Shown piece after piece: positions 27,759 through 37,535 of a DNA stretch of 64,000 bases. Made by a program: the position numbers and the translations under genes. The notes under the pieces were generated by a model, which was given only the letters and a program-made list of their open reading frames with translations, searched no databases and was not told the origin of the DNA. The DNA comes from Citrobacter sedlakii NBRC 105722 (lineage in GTDB: Bacteria > Pseudomonadota > Gammaproteobacteria > Enterobacterales > Enterobacteriaceae). Where the stretch lies: NCBI RefSeq assembly GCF_000759835.1, contig NZ_BBNB01000002.1, forward strand, positions 310,001-374,000, written 5' to 3'. How positions within the stretch are numbered: the stretch's first letter is position 1; each line of letters begins with the position of its first letter.

Positions 27759-28986
27759 TGGCTGGCTGCTGGCGAAACCGCCGCAGCTCGCTTAACAACA
27801 GCATCAACAGTACGCCAATCATCACCAGACCAAACCCGCTGACGCTGGCCGACGCCACGGGCGTCATCACAGCGCCCAGTCCGCCTAATAAGGCCGCGCC
27901 AATGGCGTCCCCGGTCACGTTCTGCGCGGTCCACAAACCGTTAATCCGTCCTAACATCTGTTCCGGCGTCTGGGTTTGCAGCAGGGTGTACTGCAACAGC
28001 GAACTTATTGCGCTCAGCCAGCCAAACAGCGCCAGGCAGACAACGCCCAGCGCCCAGATGGGCATCAGGGCGAACAGACCGATCGCCAGAAACGATCCCA
28101 CGGTAGAAAGCAGCATAATCCACCCCGGCCGCACGCTGTGCGCCAGCTGTCCGCTGGTCAACGCGCCAACCGCCGCGCCGAGCGGAATGGCGGCGTACAA
28201 TAAGCCAATCTGTGCCGCTGACATCTGCCAGCCGATCGCCAACGCCGGATACAGCACGCGCACGGCGCTGGCCATTGTCAGCAATCCGCCGAGCAGCGCG
28301 ATCCCCCCGATTAGCGGGCTGGCAAGCAAAAAGCGAAATGCCGCGAGCAGCGACGTCAACGGATGCTCACGCGGCTGCGGCGGAGGCGGCAGAGCGGGTA
28401 AACTCAGCAATGGCAACAAAGTTATAAATGTTCCGGCCGCCGCCAGCCCGTAGTTCCACGCCACGCCGCCAGAGGCAAGAAGCAGTCCGCCGAGCATCGG
28501 CGAAATCACCGAGCCCAGACGTACGGTCAGCATAGTGATCGCCCCGGCCTGCATCAGGTTTTCGCGCCCGACCAGCGCAGGCGTTGCCGCCAGCAATGCG
28601 GTCACGCCGAGCGAGGCAAAGAAACCGTCCCACAAACCGAGCAGATAAATCGCCATCAGTGACGGCTCCGGCAGCATCGCATTCAGGCACAGTCCGATAA
28701 AGCCAATGCCGCAGGTGCCGCGCGCCAGCAGGATCACTTTTTTCCGCTCGTAGCGGTCCGCCAGCACGCCGCCAACCATCAGCCCGATAAACATCGCGCT
28801 GCCGGTCAACGTCACCGAAAGACCGACCTGCCAGGTGGAATGAGTCATCATCTGGATCTGAACAGGTACCGCCACGCCGAGCAACCCCAGCGAGACGATC
28901 GAGATAAAACGGGCGAGGAAGACCGCGCGAAAAGCAGGATGCGTCCTCAACAGACTGAGGTTGAGGAGCCAGGATTGTCGATTCAT
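27751..28986 (-). CDS. entS: enterobactin exporter (MFS)
   Basis: Twelve-helix major facilitator that moves enterobactin from the cytoplasm to the periplasm. Start ATG 28986 ([10 protein letters not shown]) gives 411 residues; the open frame extends 16 codons further without support. The loop 2-3 MFS motif [14 protein letters not shown] (near residue 67) is intact. The C-terminal tail is a few residues shorter than in E. coli. Divergent from fepD over a Fur box. Confidence 0.96.
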   Translation of the reverse strand: MNRQSWLLNLSLLRTHPAFRAVFLARFISIVSLGLLGVAVPVQIQMMTHSTWQVGLSVTLTGSAMFIGLMVGGVLADRYERKKVILLARGTCGIGFIGLCLNAMLPEPSLMAIYLLGLWDGFFASLGVTALLAATPALVGRENLMQAGAITMLTVRLGSVISPMLGGLLLASGGVAWNYGLAAAGTFITLLPLLSLPALPPPPQPREHPLTSLLAAFRFLLASPLIGGIALLGGLLTMASAVRVLYPALAIGWQMSAAQIGLLYAAIPLGAAVGALTSGQLAHSVRPGWIMLLSTVGSFLAIGLFALMPIWALGVVCLALFGWLSAISSLLQYTLLQTQTPEQMLGRINGLWTAQNVTGDAIGAALLGGLGAVMTPVASASVSGFGLVMIGVLLMLLLSELRRFRQQPASA

Positions 28987-29062
28987 TACAAAACCTTGAT
29001 GGGTACTTTTATTATCAATTCCGTGGCTGCACATGGTAACATATTCAAATAAGATCGATAAC

Positions 29063-29081
29063 GATAATTACTATCATTATC
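29063..29081. promoter_or_regulatory. Fur box, entS/fepD
   Basis: GATAATTACTATCATTATC matches 16 of 19 Fur consensus positions. It sits 13 bp before fepD and 77 bp before entS, so it can control both divergent genes. Confidence 0.9.
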
Positions 29082-29093
29082 AGGGAAGTGGAT

Positions 29094-30098
29094 ATGTCAT
29101 GCTCTGTTTCCGTGACGCGCGCCATTGCCGTGCCCGGATTGTTGTTATTACTGATTGTCGCCACGGCATTAAGTCTCATCATCGGGGCCAAGCCCCTCCC
29201 CGCAGTCGTGGTGCTGGATGCGCTTCGCGGCAGTTGCCACAGCGCCGACTGCACGATCGTGCTTGACGCCCGTCTGCCGCGCACGCTGGCGGGTCTGCTG
29301 GCGGGGGGCGCGCTCGGCCTTGCCGGGGCGCTCATGCAAACGCTCACCCGTAACCCACTGGCCGATCCCGGCCTGCTTGGCGTCAATTCCGGCGCCAGTT
29401 TCGCCATCGTGCTGGGGGCGGCGCTGTTTGGCTTTTCCACACCGCAGGAGCAACTGGTAATGGCTTTTGCGGGCGCGCTGGTGGCGTCGCTGATCGTGGC
29501 GTTTACCGGTAGCCAGGGCGGCGGACAGCTCAGTCCGGTGCGCCTGACGCTCGCCGGCGTCGCGCTGGCGGCGGTGCTGGAAGGCCTCACCAGCGGGATC
29601 GCGCTGCTTAACCCGGACGTCTACGATCAACTGCGCTTCTGGCAGGCCGGTTCGCTGGATATCCGCAGCCTGCAAACGCTCAAGGTGGTCATTGTACCGG
29701 TACTGATCGCGGGAGCGACGGCGCTGATGCTGAGCCGGGCGCTCAACAGTCTGAGTCTTGGCAGTGATACCGCTACAGCGCTGGGCAGCAAAGTCGCGCG
29801 CACACAGCTTATCGGCCTGCTGGCCATCACCGTGCTCTGCGGCAGCGCCACGGCGATCGTCGGGCCTGTCGCCTTTATCGGCCTGATGATGCCGCACATG
29901 GCGCGCTGGCTGGTGGGCGCCGACCACCGCTGGTCATTGCCTGTCACGCTGATCGCCACCCCTGCCCTGTTGCTGTTTGCGGATATCATCGGACGGCTGA
30001 TTGTCCCCGGCGAACTGCGGGTCTCGGTCGTCAGCGCCTTTATCGGCGCGCCGGTGCTGATTTTTCTGGTTCGTCGACGCCCGCGAGGTGCCGCATGA
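29094..30098 (+). CDS. fepD: ferric enterobactin ABC permease FepD
   Basis: 334 residues from ATG 29094 (MSCSVSVTRA), FecCD-family permease with about nine to ten helices. It forms a heterodimeric channel with FepG. Conserved segments: LPRTLAGLLAGGALGLAGALMQ near residue 64 and PVAFIGLMMPHMARWLVG near 262 (coupling helix for FepC). It overlaps fepG in ATGA. Confidence 0.96.
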   Translation: MSCSVSVTRAIAVPGLLLLLIVATALSLIIGAKPLPAVVVLDALRGSCHSADCTIVLDARLPRTLAGLLAGGALGLAGALMQTLTRNPLADPGLLGVNSGASFAIVLGAALFGFSTPQEQLVMAFAGALVASLIVAFTGSQGGGQLSPVRLTLAGVALAAVLEGLTSGIALLNPDVYDQLRFWQAGSLDIRSLQTLKVVIVPVLIAGATALMLSRALNSLSLGSDTATALGSKVARTQLIGLLAITVLCGSATAIVGPVAFIGLMMPHMARWLVGADHRWSLPVTLIATPALLLFADIIGRLIVPGELRVSVVSAFIGAPVLIFLVRRRPRGAA

Positions 30099-31087
30099 GG
30101 CATATCTCCCGTCGTCTGTTTATCAGTTGCCTGCTACTGTTGCTTGCCTGCCTGCTAGTCGGTATGTGGAGTCTGCGCAGCGGCGCCGTAACGCTCGAAA
30201 CCTCGCAGATTATCGCCGCCCTGCTCGGCGATGCGCCGCGCAGTATCACGATGGTCGTCACCGAATGGCGATTGCCGCGGGTATTGATGGCGTTGCTGAT
30301 CGGCGCAGCGCTCGGGGTCAGCGGGGCGATTTTTCAGTCGCTGATGCGAAACCCCTTAGGTAGCCCCGACGTGATGGGCTTTAACACCGGCGCCTGGAGC
30401 GGCGTGCTGGTGGCAATGGTGCTGTTTGGCCAGCATCTGACCGCCATCGCGCTGGCGGCAATGGCGGGCGGTATTCTTACCTCGCTGCTGGTCTGGCTGC
30501 TCGCCTGGCGCAACGGCATCGAGACCTTCCGCCTGATCATCATCGGTATCGGCGTACGCGCGATGCTGGTGGCGTTCAACACCTGGCTGCTGTTGAAAGC
30601 CTCGCTGGAGACGGCGCTGACCGCCGGACTGTGGAACGCCGGGTCGCTGAACGGTCTGACGTGGGCAAAAACCTGGCCGTCCGCGCCGCTGATTATTCTC
30701 ATGCTGATCTGCGCCGCCCTACTGGTACGCCGAATGCGCCTGCTGGAAATGGGCGATGACAGCGCCTGCGCGCTGGGCGTCAGTGTCGAGCGTTCCCGCC
30801 TGATGATGATGCTGGTGGCCGTGGTATTAACCGCCGCCGCCACCGCGCTGGCCGGACCGATTTCGTTTGTTGCGCTCGTCGCGCCGCACATCGCCCGCCG
30901 ACTTAGCGGTACCGCCCGCTGGGGATTAACCCAGTCCGCGCTCTGCGGGGCGCTGCTGCTGCTGGCGGCGGATCTCGGCGCACAGCAACTGTTTATGCCG
31001 TACCAGCTTCCGGTGGGCGTTGTCACCGTGAGCCTCGGCGGTATTTACCTTATCGCCTTGTTAATTCAGGAGTCCCGCAAAAAATGA
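30095..31087 (+). CDS. fepG: ferric enterobactin ABC permease FepG
   Basis: 330 residues, same length as E. coli; second FecCD-family permease. LPRVLMALLIGAALGVSGAIFQ near residue 61 and GPISFVALVAPHIARRL near 255 are the family hallmarks. Start and stop both overlap neighbours by four bases (ATGA with fepD and with fepC), so the three subunits are translationally coupled. Confidence 0.96.
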   Translation: MRHISRRLFISCLLLLLACLLVGMWSLRSGAVTLETSQIIAALLGDAPRSITMVVTEWRLPRVLMALLIGAALGVSGAIFQSLMRNPLGSPDVMGFNTGAWSGVLVAMVLFGQHLTAIALAAMAGGILTSLLVWLLAWRNGIETFRLIIIGIGVRAMLVAFNTWLLLKASLETALTAGLWNAGSLNGLTWAKTWPSAPLIILMLICAALLVRRMRLLEMGDDSACALGVSVERSRLMMMLVAVVLTAAATALAGPISFVALVAPHIARRLSGTARWGLTQSALCGALLLLAADLGAQQLFMPYQLPVGVVTVSLGGIYLIALLIQESRKK

Positions 31088-31887
31088 CCGAATCAGTAGC
31101 CCGTTTGCGTGGCGACCAGTTAACGCTGGGTTATGGAAAATTCACCGTTGCCGACAATCTTAGCGTCGCCATTCCGGACGGGCATTTCACCGCGATTATC
31201 GGGCCAAACGGCTGCGGCAAATCGACGTTGCTGCGTACCCTGAGCCGCCTGATGACGCCCGTACACGGACACGTCTGGCTGGATGGCGAGCACATCCAGC
31301 GTTATGCCAGTAAAGAGGTCGCGCGGCGCATCGGCCTGCTGGCGCAAAACGCCACCACCCCCGGTGATATTACCGTTCAGGAACTGGTGGCGCGGGGTCG
31401 CTACCCGCACCAGCCGCTGTTTACCCGCTGGCGCAAAGAGGATGAGGAAGCCGTTTCGCAGGCGATGCGCGCCACCGGTATTATCCATCTGGCCAACCAG
31501 AGCGTGGACACGCTTTCCGGCGGGCAGCGCCAGCGCGCATGGATTGCGATGGTGTTGGCGCAGGAAACGTCGATTATGCTGCTGGACGAACCCACCACCT
31601 GGCTGGATATCAGCCATCAAATCGATCTGCTGGAGTTGTTGAGCGAACTGAATCGCGAGAAAGGCTATACCCTTGCGGCGGTGTTGCACGATTTGAACCA
31701 GGCCTGCCGTTACGCTACGCATTTGATTGCCCTGCGGGACGGAAAAATTGTCGCCGAGGGCGCCCCCAGCGCGATTGTCAACGCCGGGTTGATTGAGGAA
31801 ATCTACGGGTTGCGCTGCACCATCATTGACGATCCGGTCGCGGGTACGCCGCTGGTCGTGCCGCTTGGACGTTCAAACAGAGGTTAA
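31084..31887 (+). CDS. fepC: ferric enterobactin ABC ATPase FepC
   Basis: 267 residues. Walker A GPNGCGKST (40-48), Q-loop LLAQNATTPGD, signature LSGGQRQR (near 140) and Walker B IMLLDEP (near 160) are all intact. It powers import of ferric enterobactin from FepB through FepDG. The C-terminal tail is a few residues shorter than in E. coli. Last gene of fepDGC. Confidence 0.97.
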   Translation: MTESVARLRGDQLTLGYGKFTVADNLSVAIPDGHFTAIIGPNGCGKSTLLRTLSRLMTPVHGHVWLDGEHIQRYASKEVARRIGLLAQNATTPGDITVQELVARGRYPHQPLFTRWRKEDEEAVSQAMRATGIIHLANQSVDTLSGGQRQRAWIAMVLAQETSIMLLDEPTTWLDISHQIDLLELLSELNREKGYTLAAVLHDLNQACRYATHLIALRDGKIVAEGAPSAIVNAGLIEEIYGLRCTIIDDPVAGTPLVVPLGRSNRG

Positions 31888-31901
31888 CGACGAAATGGCT
31901 T

Positions 31902-31933
31902 AGCCGGACAAGGTGCATATGCCCTGTCCGGCT
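31902..31933. repeat. REP-like palindrome between fepC and entF
   Basis: AGCCGGACA (31902-31910) / TGTCCGGCT (31925-31933), perfect 9-bp stem with a 14-base loop, between convergent genes. Resembles REP/BIME-type units; a T-rich stretch (GGGTTTATTTATT) follows on the plus strand, so it may also terminate fepC. Confidence 0.6.
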
Positions 31934-31944
31934 GGCGGGTTTAT

Positions 31945-34900
31945 TTATTCATCCGCCTCAATGCCGTTCAGCTTCCCGGCGATAACCGGACCAATCTTCT
32001 CAAACGCCGCAGGAGAAATGATCTCCACATGCGCGCAGTCCTGACCATACACCTCCAGTTCAGCGATCCACGGCGCCCAACTGCCTGTCGGACTCATCCC
32101 TGCGGGCAGCGTTTTTTCCGCCACAAACAGGGTCGCTCGCCCGTCAAACGGGACGCTGTGCGCGGTGCTCAGTAACCGCACAGCATCAGCATAGTTGCCT
32201 TCGATGGTGCTGAACAATTCACGGGAAGCCTTCCCCTGCTGGGCGGCCAGAAACGCTTCCCGCTCGCGATCGATTTCCGCCAGCACTTCCGGATCCAGCC
32301 CGTTGGCCTCTTTTTCCGACCAGTTTTGCGTTTCCGGCGGCCAGGTATCGAGCAGGCCCAGGAAAGCGACCGCTTCACCACGCGCGCGCAGGCGCGACGC
32401 AATGCCCTGCGCTAACGTGCCGCCGAGCGAATAGCCGAGTAAGTAATACGGGCCGTGCGGCTGTTGCGCCAACAGTGTCGCCAGATGGCGTTCACAGACC
32501 GCGTCCAGATCGGCACAGGTCTGCATCGGCCCCTGTGGACGGGGAGACTGAATGCCGGTAATCGACCACTGCGAACCGAGATAGCGTGACAGAACGCTAA
32601 ACTGCCAGGCAAATCCCGACGCCGGATGGAAACAGAACAGCGTTGGTCCACTGCCTTTACGCAGCGGCAGCAGCGTTTCAAAACCCAGACGCTGGCTCTG
32701 TACGTCGTCTTCGGCCTCCAGTAACGCGGCCAGTTGGCCAACCGTCGACGCCACCATCACCTGCCCCGGCGTCACCTGACGCGCGAAAATACGGCTGAGC
32801 TGCGCCGCCAGCTTCATCGCCAGCAGCGAATGACCGCCGAGAGCAAAGAAGTCGGCATCAATGTCGTTAACTTCACAGCCCAGCAGTTGGCTGAACGCCC
32901 GCGCCACCTGCGTCTCAACCCCCGCCAGCGGCGCACGGCCTTTGGCGCGCGGGGCCAGTTCCGGCATCGGCAACGCTTTTCTGTCGAGCTTGCCGTTGGC
33001 GCTGAGCGGCAACTGCGCCAGTTGTAGCAGCACCACTGGCACCATGTGCGGCGGCAATGTCTCGCGCAGTTGCGCCTGTAGCGCCGCAATATCCAGCGGC
33101 AGGCCGGACTGTGAAACCAGATACCCCACCAGTTGACGGGCGTCGCCGCCGGTCGCCGCCGCCTGATTAAAGACGCAGGCATGAACCACCGCCTGCTCAA
33201 CATCAGGCAGCGCCTGCATCACGCGGTCGATCTCACCCAGTTCAATGCGCTGTCCACGGATCTTGAGCTGATCGTCACTGCGCCCAAGGTACTCCACCGC
33301 GCCGTTATCCAGCCAGCGCGCAACGTCGCCAGTACGATACATGCGCTCGCCGGGGGCAAACGGATCGGCGATAAACCGGCTCGCGGTGAGATCCGGTCGC
33401 CCAAGATATCCCTGTGCCAGTTGAATACCGGTCAGGTAGAGATCGCCCGCCACGCCAGGCGGAACCGGATGCATCATCGCATCCAGAATGCGCAGCCCTG
33501 TGTTCCAGACCGGGAAGCCAATCGGTACGCTACTGCTGGTGACCGCTGCCAGTTCGTCACCCCAGGCGGGATACCAGCTGACATCTACCGCCGCTTCCGT
33601 CGGCCCGTACAGGTTATGCAGCGGCGCATGGGTCAGTTGCTCCCACTCCCGGCACAGCTCGGCGGGCAGCGCTTCGCCGCTACAGAAGACGTGTTGCAAC
33701 GTGGCGCAGCTTTCGCGGGCGCTTTCCGGCGTTAGCGACGCCACAAACGCCGCCAGCATCGACGGCACAAAGTGGGTAGTCGTCACCCCATAATGGGCAA
33801 AGAAGCGCTGCATGGCGAGCGGATCGCGGTGTGCCTCCGGCTCGGCCATCACCAGCTTCGCGCCGGCGATAAACGGCCAGAAGAATTCCCAGACCGAGAC
33901 GTCAAAACTGCACGGCGTTTTTTGCGCCACCACGTCGCTCGCCGTCAGCCCATAATGGTTTTGCATCCACAGCAGACGATTGACGATGGCGGTTTGCCCC
34001 ACCATCACGCCTTTCGGCCTGCCCGTCGACCCGGAGGTGAAAATGATATAGGCGGTATGGTGCGGCTGAGATAAACCGAGCGGCTGGCCGTCCCCGCCTG
34101 CCAGCGGTTCGCTGTAGCAAAGGCTTTCCAGCCCCGGCAGGTCGTTAAAGCGAGCACGCTGTTCTTCACTGGTGATTAGCAGTTTAGGTCGGGCATCTTC
34201 GAGCATCATCCGCAGACGATCGTCCGGATAGCCGGTATCCAGCGGCAGCCAGGCCGCACCGGCTTCGACAATGCCATGCAGAGCGAGAGTCAGGAAAACA
34301 GAGCGCGGTAACGCCACCGCGACGCTGTCACCCGGTTTCACGCCGCGCTCGCGCAGCAGCGTCGCCAGCGCCACCACTTGCTCGCGCATTTCACGGTAGC
34401 TGAACTGATAACGCGCATCCGCCAGCGCCGGGGCATTCGGCGTTCTTTTCGCCTGCTCCGCCACCAGCGCGCTGAGGGTCGTCCGAGGGATCGCGACCTC
34501 CGTGGCGTTGACGCTCTCCAGATGCCGCCACTCTGACGGCAGCAGCATGTCGGCATCGCCGCAGCGTAGCGCAGGATTTTCTGCAAACTGTTCAATCATC
34601 GCCGTCAGACGCGCGGCGTGCTTCGTCAGGGTCGCTTCATCATAACGCTGGCTGTTAGCCAGCAGCTCGATGCTCAGGCCGCCGTCATCATCGGGGAACA
34701 ACGCCAGTTCAAGATCGTTGACCGGACCGGTCGCCAGCGTATGGGTCTGTGCCTGAATGCCCGGAATATCCAGTTGATAATCAAAAACTTTAACATTGAG
34801 TACCGGACCAAACAGCGGCTCTTCTCCGGCGGCGCGCCCGCTGTCGCGAACGATCTGCTCTGCGTCGTAGCGCTGATGACGGCGCATTTTTTTCAATTGC

Positions 34901-35844
34901 GCCGAGAGTCGTTTCGCCAGATCCGCCAGACTTTCTGCGGCATCAATGCGTACCCCAAGCGGTAACACGTTAAGCACCGGTCCGGTCGCCGTCAGGGCTG
35001 CCGAACCCATCCGACGCATAAAGATAAAGCCCGCGGCGTACTCCATCCGGCTGCACAGCCTGCCGAGCCACAGCGCCACCAGCGCCAGCGCCAGATCGGT
35101 GCGCTGCACGTCAGGGAACTGCGCCGACAGCTGGCGAAACGCCCCTTCCGGCGCGTTCAGCTTCATGCGGACGATCTCTGCCGTTGTCGCGCGTCCCGGC
35201 AACGGCGCGGAAGACAGCGACGCGGGCGGCGGCAATTCCCGGCGCTGCTGAGTCCAGAACGCGCCGTCGCGCTGCCAGGCGTCGCTCTGGCGATACTGCT
35301 GATATTCCTCTACAACCTCAGCAAACGGCGTAAACGGCGAGGCGGGCGTGGGTTCATCACGCTGCCACGCGCGGTATATCGCCGCGATCTGACGGGTAAT
35401 GGCCGGGAAACTAAAGCCATCGACCAGCAAATGATGATAGCGCTGATACCAGTACCAGCGGTTATCCGCTACCCGAATTAACTGATGAAACGCCAGCGGT
35501 TTACCGCTGTCCACGCGCAGATTTTGTTGCAGATCCGCCTGCATCAGCGCCAGCGCAGCGTCATGAGGATGGACGGCATCACGCAGATCGGTTATCTGCG
35601 GCCCGGCAAAGCGCAGAGAATCATCCACCCACTGCCAGACGTCGCCGTTATCTTCCGTAAAGCGCATCCGCAGCGTGTCGGCCTGTTCCATTCCGGCAAC
35701 CACCGCGCGCGCCAGCAACGGCGCGTCCAGATGGCCAGTAAGCTCCACATAGTGGGCGACGCTCCAGGCCGACGGCAGCGTTGACAGTTTTTCTGCCATC
35801 CAGATGCCGGGCTGAGCGGCGACCAGCGGTAAACGTTGGCTCAT
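31945..35844 (-). CDS. entF: enterobactin synthetase component F (NRPS)
   Basis: 1299 residues from ATG 35844 (MSQRLPLVAA) with a perfect AGGAGG; the open frame runs 42 codons further into ybdZ and is not used. Domains in order: condensation (about 1-430, YHHLLVDGFS), serine-specific adenylation (about 450-960, IIFTSGSTGRPKG), peptidyl carrier (about 970-1045, ALGGHSLLAMK) and thioesterase (about 1060-1299, GYSLGGTLAQG). It joins DHB from EntB to serine and cyclises three units to enterobactin. It starts within the ybdZ stop (ATGA), so the MbtH partner is co-translated. Confidence 0.97.
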   Translation of the reverse strand: MSQRLPLVAAQPGIWMAEKLSTLPSAWSVAHYVELTGHLDAPLLARAVVAGMEQADTLRMRFTEDNGDVWQWVDDSLRFAGPQITDLRDAVHPHDAALALMQADLQQNLRVDSGKPLAFHQLIRVADNRWYWYQRYHHLLVDGFSFPAITRQIAAIYRAWQRDEPTPASPFTPFAEVVEEYQQYRQSDAWQRDGAFWTQQRRELPPPASLSSAPLPGRATTAEIVRMKLNAPEGAFRQLSAQFPDVQRTDLALALVALWLGRLCSRMEYAAGFIFMRRMGSAALTATGPVLNVLPLGVRIDAAESLADLAKRLSAQLKKMRRHQRYDAEQIVRDSGRAAGEEPLFGPVLNVKVFDYQLDIPGIQAQTHTLATGPVNDLELALFPDDDGGLSIELLANSQRYDEATLTKHAARLTAMIEQFAENPALRCGDADMLLPSEWRHLESVNATEVAIPRTTLSALVAEQAKRTPNAPALADARYQFSYREMREQVVALATLLRERGVKPGDSVAVALPRSVFLTLALHGIVEAGAAWLPLDTGYPDDRLRMMLEDARPKLLITSEEQRARFNDLPGLESLCYSEPLAGGDGQPLGLSQPHHTAYIIFTSGSTGRPKGVMVGQTAIVNRLLWMQNHYGLTASDVVAQKTPCSFDVSVWEFFWPFIAGAKLVMAEPEAHRDPLAMQRFFAHYGVTTTHFVPSMLAAFVASLTPESARESCATLQHVFCSGEALPAELCREWEQLTHAPLHNLYGPTEAAVDVSWYPAWGDELAAVTSSSVPIGFPVWNTGLRILDAMMHPVPPGVAGDLYLTGIQLAQGYLGRPDLTASRFIADPFAPGERMYRTGDVARWLDNGAVEYLGRSDDQLKIRGQRIELGEIDRVMQALPDVEQAVVHACVFNQAAATGGDARQLVGYLVSQSGLPLDIAALQAQLRETLPPHMVPVVLLQLAQLPLSANGKLDRKALPMPELAPRAKGRAPLAGVETQVARAFSQLLGCEVNDIDADFFALGGHSLLAMKLAAQLSRIFARQVTPGQVMVASTVGQLAALLEAEDDVQSQRLGFETLLPLRKGSGPTLFCFHPASGFAWQFSVLSRYLGSQWSITGIQSPRPQGPMQTCADLDAVCERHLATLLAQQPHGPYYLLGYSLGGTLAQGIASRLRARGEAVAFLGLLDTWPPETQNWSEKEANGLDPEVLAEIDREREAFLAAQQGKASRELFSTIEGNYADAVRLLSTAHSVPFDGRATLFVAEKTLPAGMSPTGSWAPWIAELEVYGQDCAHVEIISPAAFEKIGPVIAGKLNGIEADE

Positions 35845-36059
35845 AGCGCCTCCTGCGAAACGGCATAATGGTGAGGAAGCAAAGTACGCCAGTGTGTTTC
35901 CAGCCACTGCTGACACGCCGCCTGGGACTGAGGCCCGGCTACCACCTGCCAGCCAGCGGGCAGCGCGCACTGCTGCGGCCAGAGGCTAAACTGATGCTGA
36001 CCATTTTGCAGAATGTAAAACAGTCCCTGCGGGTTATCGAAGGGATTCGTGAATTCCAT
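35841..36059 (-). CDS. ybdZ: MbtH-like protein, EntF adenylation partner
   Basis: 72 residues from ATG 36059 (MEFTNPFDNP), preceded by AGGAG; a TTG two codons upstream is possible but badly spaced. MbtH family: the NPFDN start, SLWP near residue 26 and CQQWLETHWRTL near 48-59 carry the invariant tryptophans. It binds the EntF adenylation domain and raises its activity. Confidence 0.96.
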   Translation of the reverse strand: MEFTNPFDNPQGLFYILQNGQHQFSLWPQQCALPAGWQVVAGPQSQAACQQWLETHWRTLLPHHYAVSQEAL

Positions 36060-36089
36060 ACTCAACTCCTGTCGTGGAAAATCGCCTGC

Positions 36090-37292
36090 TTAACGCAGCG
36101 GCTGCCAGAGGTCGATAAGCCCCTGCATCAGCCCGCCGCGCCAGCAAAGCGCATCATGTCCGCCGTCAACCTGACGCCAGAAAACCGACTGCTGTGTTGT
36201 CTTTAGTTGTGCATAAAGCGCCTGGTTCGCCCGGAAAATCACCGGCTCCCGGACCCCGGCCTCCAGCACAATGCGCAAACCGTTGGCCTGAAGAAGCCCG
36301 GCTTTGAGTTGTTCTGTGATAAACCCGTCCTGATGGCCGCCGCGATGGGGCCACCAGTACGAACCGGACTGACTGAGGACGCAGCCGAAGCGCCCGGGCC
36401 AGTTCAGTCCGGCGTAGAGCGATGACAAGCCGCCGAAGCTCTGTCCGGCCACCAGCGTGCGATCGGCGCGGTCGCTGAACGGCGCAACGGCGTAAACCTG
36501 CGGCAATAATTCTTCCTGCACGGCCAGCCAGAAGTCGGGATTACAGGGAAGCTCGCAGCTGCGGTGAGCGGTATCGATCGCATCAATCAGCACGTACACC
36601 GCCTGCGGAAGCAGCCCTTGCTGCGTGAGTGACGTTAGCGCAGGCCAGACCGGCAGACTTTGCGCCCAGAACTGGCCGTCGAGCAACACAGCCAACGGAC
36701 GCGTTTGCGGCCGATCGTCGCCGGTAGTAAAAACCCACACCCGTCGCGTATTGCCGAGGCGTTTGCTGCGCCATTGCACCACAGCTGGCAGAGAACGGGG
36801 CGGCTGCGGGCGATCCCAGCCGGGCTGCGCTGGCGCCTGGGGCATTTCCAGCGCCGACACGCCATGTCCTCGCCCGCCCTGCCAACTTACCGGGTTGAGC
36901 GGGTCGGCAATCGCCTGCGGCAACAACTGCCGCCAGCCTTCGCGCAACATGGTCCGATCGGGCGTTTCACCGGCCGCCAGACCGGCAAACACATCGTCAC
37001 GCGCGGTAGGAATAAAGCAGTAACTGCCGCGCCAGTGAGCGCCAAGAACTGTTCGCCATTGCCAGACATCCGTTCCGGCAATGCGCTGCATCGACTGAGG
37101 CAACTGGTTCTGATGATGGTCGGTCACGCCGGTGATATAGACCCACACGCGCTGAATGGGGGAGTAGGTTTCGTCGCCCTGCGGATCGCGCCACCAGAAG
37201 GTGACCTGGTAATTGCCGTTGGCATCGCGTGTCCATTCAGGACCGTTTTTTGACTGCCACCAGGCCTCGCTCCCAACCGTTAACGCCGTCAC
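36090..37292 (-). CDS. fes: enterochelin esterase, cytoplasmic
   Basis: 400 residues from GTG 37292. It hydrolyses ferric enterobactin inside the cell to release iron. An N-terminal Fes domain (about 1-150) is followed by an alpha/beta hydrolase of the esterase D type with Ser285 in AGQSFGGL and His in DGGHDALCW near 381. No signal peptide. Co-directional with ybdZ-entF; divergent from fepA over Fur sites. Confidence 0.96.
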   Translation of the reverse strand: MTALTVGSEAWWQSKNGPEWTRDANGNYQVTFWWRDPQGDETYSPIQRVWVYITGVTDHHQNQLPQSMQRIAGTDVWQWRTVLGAHWRGSYCFIPTARDDVFAGLAAGETPDRTMLREGWRQLLPQAIADPLNPVSWQGGRGHGVSALEMPQAPAQPGWDRPQPPRSLPAVVQWRSKRLGNTRRVWVFTTGDDRPQTRPLAVLLDGQFWAQSLPVWPALTSLTQQGLLPQAVYVLIDAIDTAHRSCELPCNPDFWLAVQEELLPQVYAVAPFSDRADRTLVAGQSFGGLSSLYAGLNWPGRFGCVLSQSGSYWWPHRGGHQDGFITEQLKAGLLQANGLRIVLEAGVREPVIFRANQALYAQLKTTQQSVFWRQVDGGHDALCWRGGLMQGLIDLWQPLR

Positions 37293-37345
37293 CGTCTTAA
37301 CCCCATGTTTATTGTGAAATTTTTCATTGATTGATGAAATATATT

Positions 37346-37378
37346 GATAATATTATTGATAACTATTTGCATTTGCAA
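37346..37378. promoter_or_regulatory. overlapping Fur sites, fes/fepA
   Basis: GATAATATTATTGATAACT (37346-37364, 12 of 19 to consensus) runs into GATAACTATTTGCATTTGC (37358 on). The same sequence block stands in the fes/fepA spacer of E. coli as I remember it, where Fur binds. It can cover both divergent promoters. Confidence 0.8.
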
Positions 37379-37535
37379 TAGCGTATTGTCGCGCTGTGGG
37401 AAGCGCGAACACGTTTTAACCAACCGCACTGCGTGCTTTTCTGGAATGGAGGGTTTTCGCAGACGCGGGCGATATCGGGCCAGATGCGTCTTTCCGGCAA
37501 CTGGTACACGTGGCTAAAGAAAAGCAGGATAAACA

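Noticed and set aside
35845-35970. 42-codon N-terminal extension of entF
   Set aside because: It lies inside ybdZ in another frame; the ATG at 35844 has a perfect AGGAGG and gives the E. coli start.
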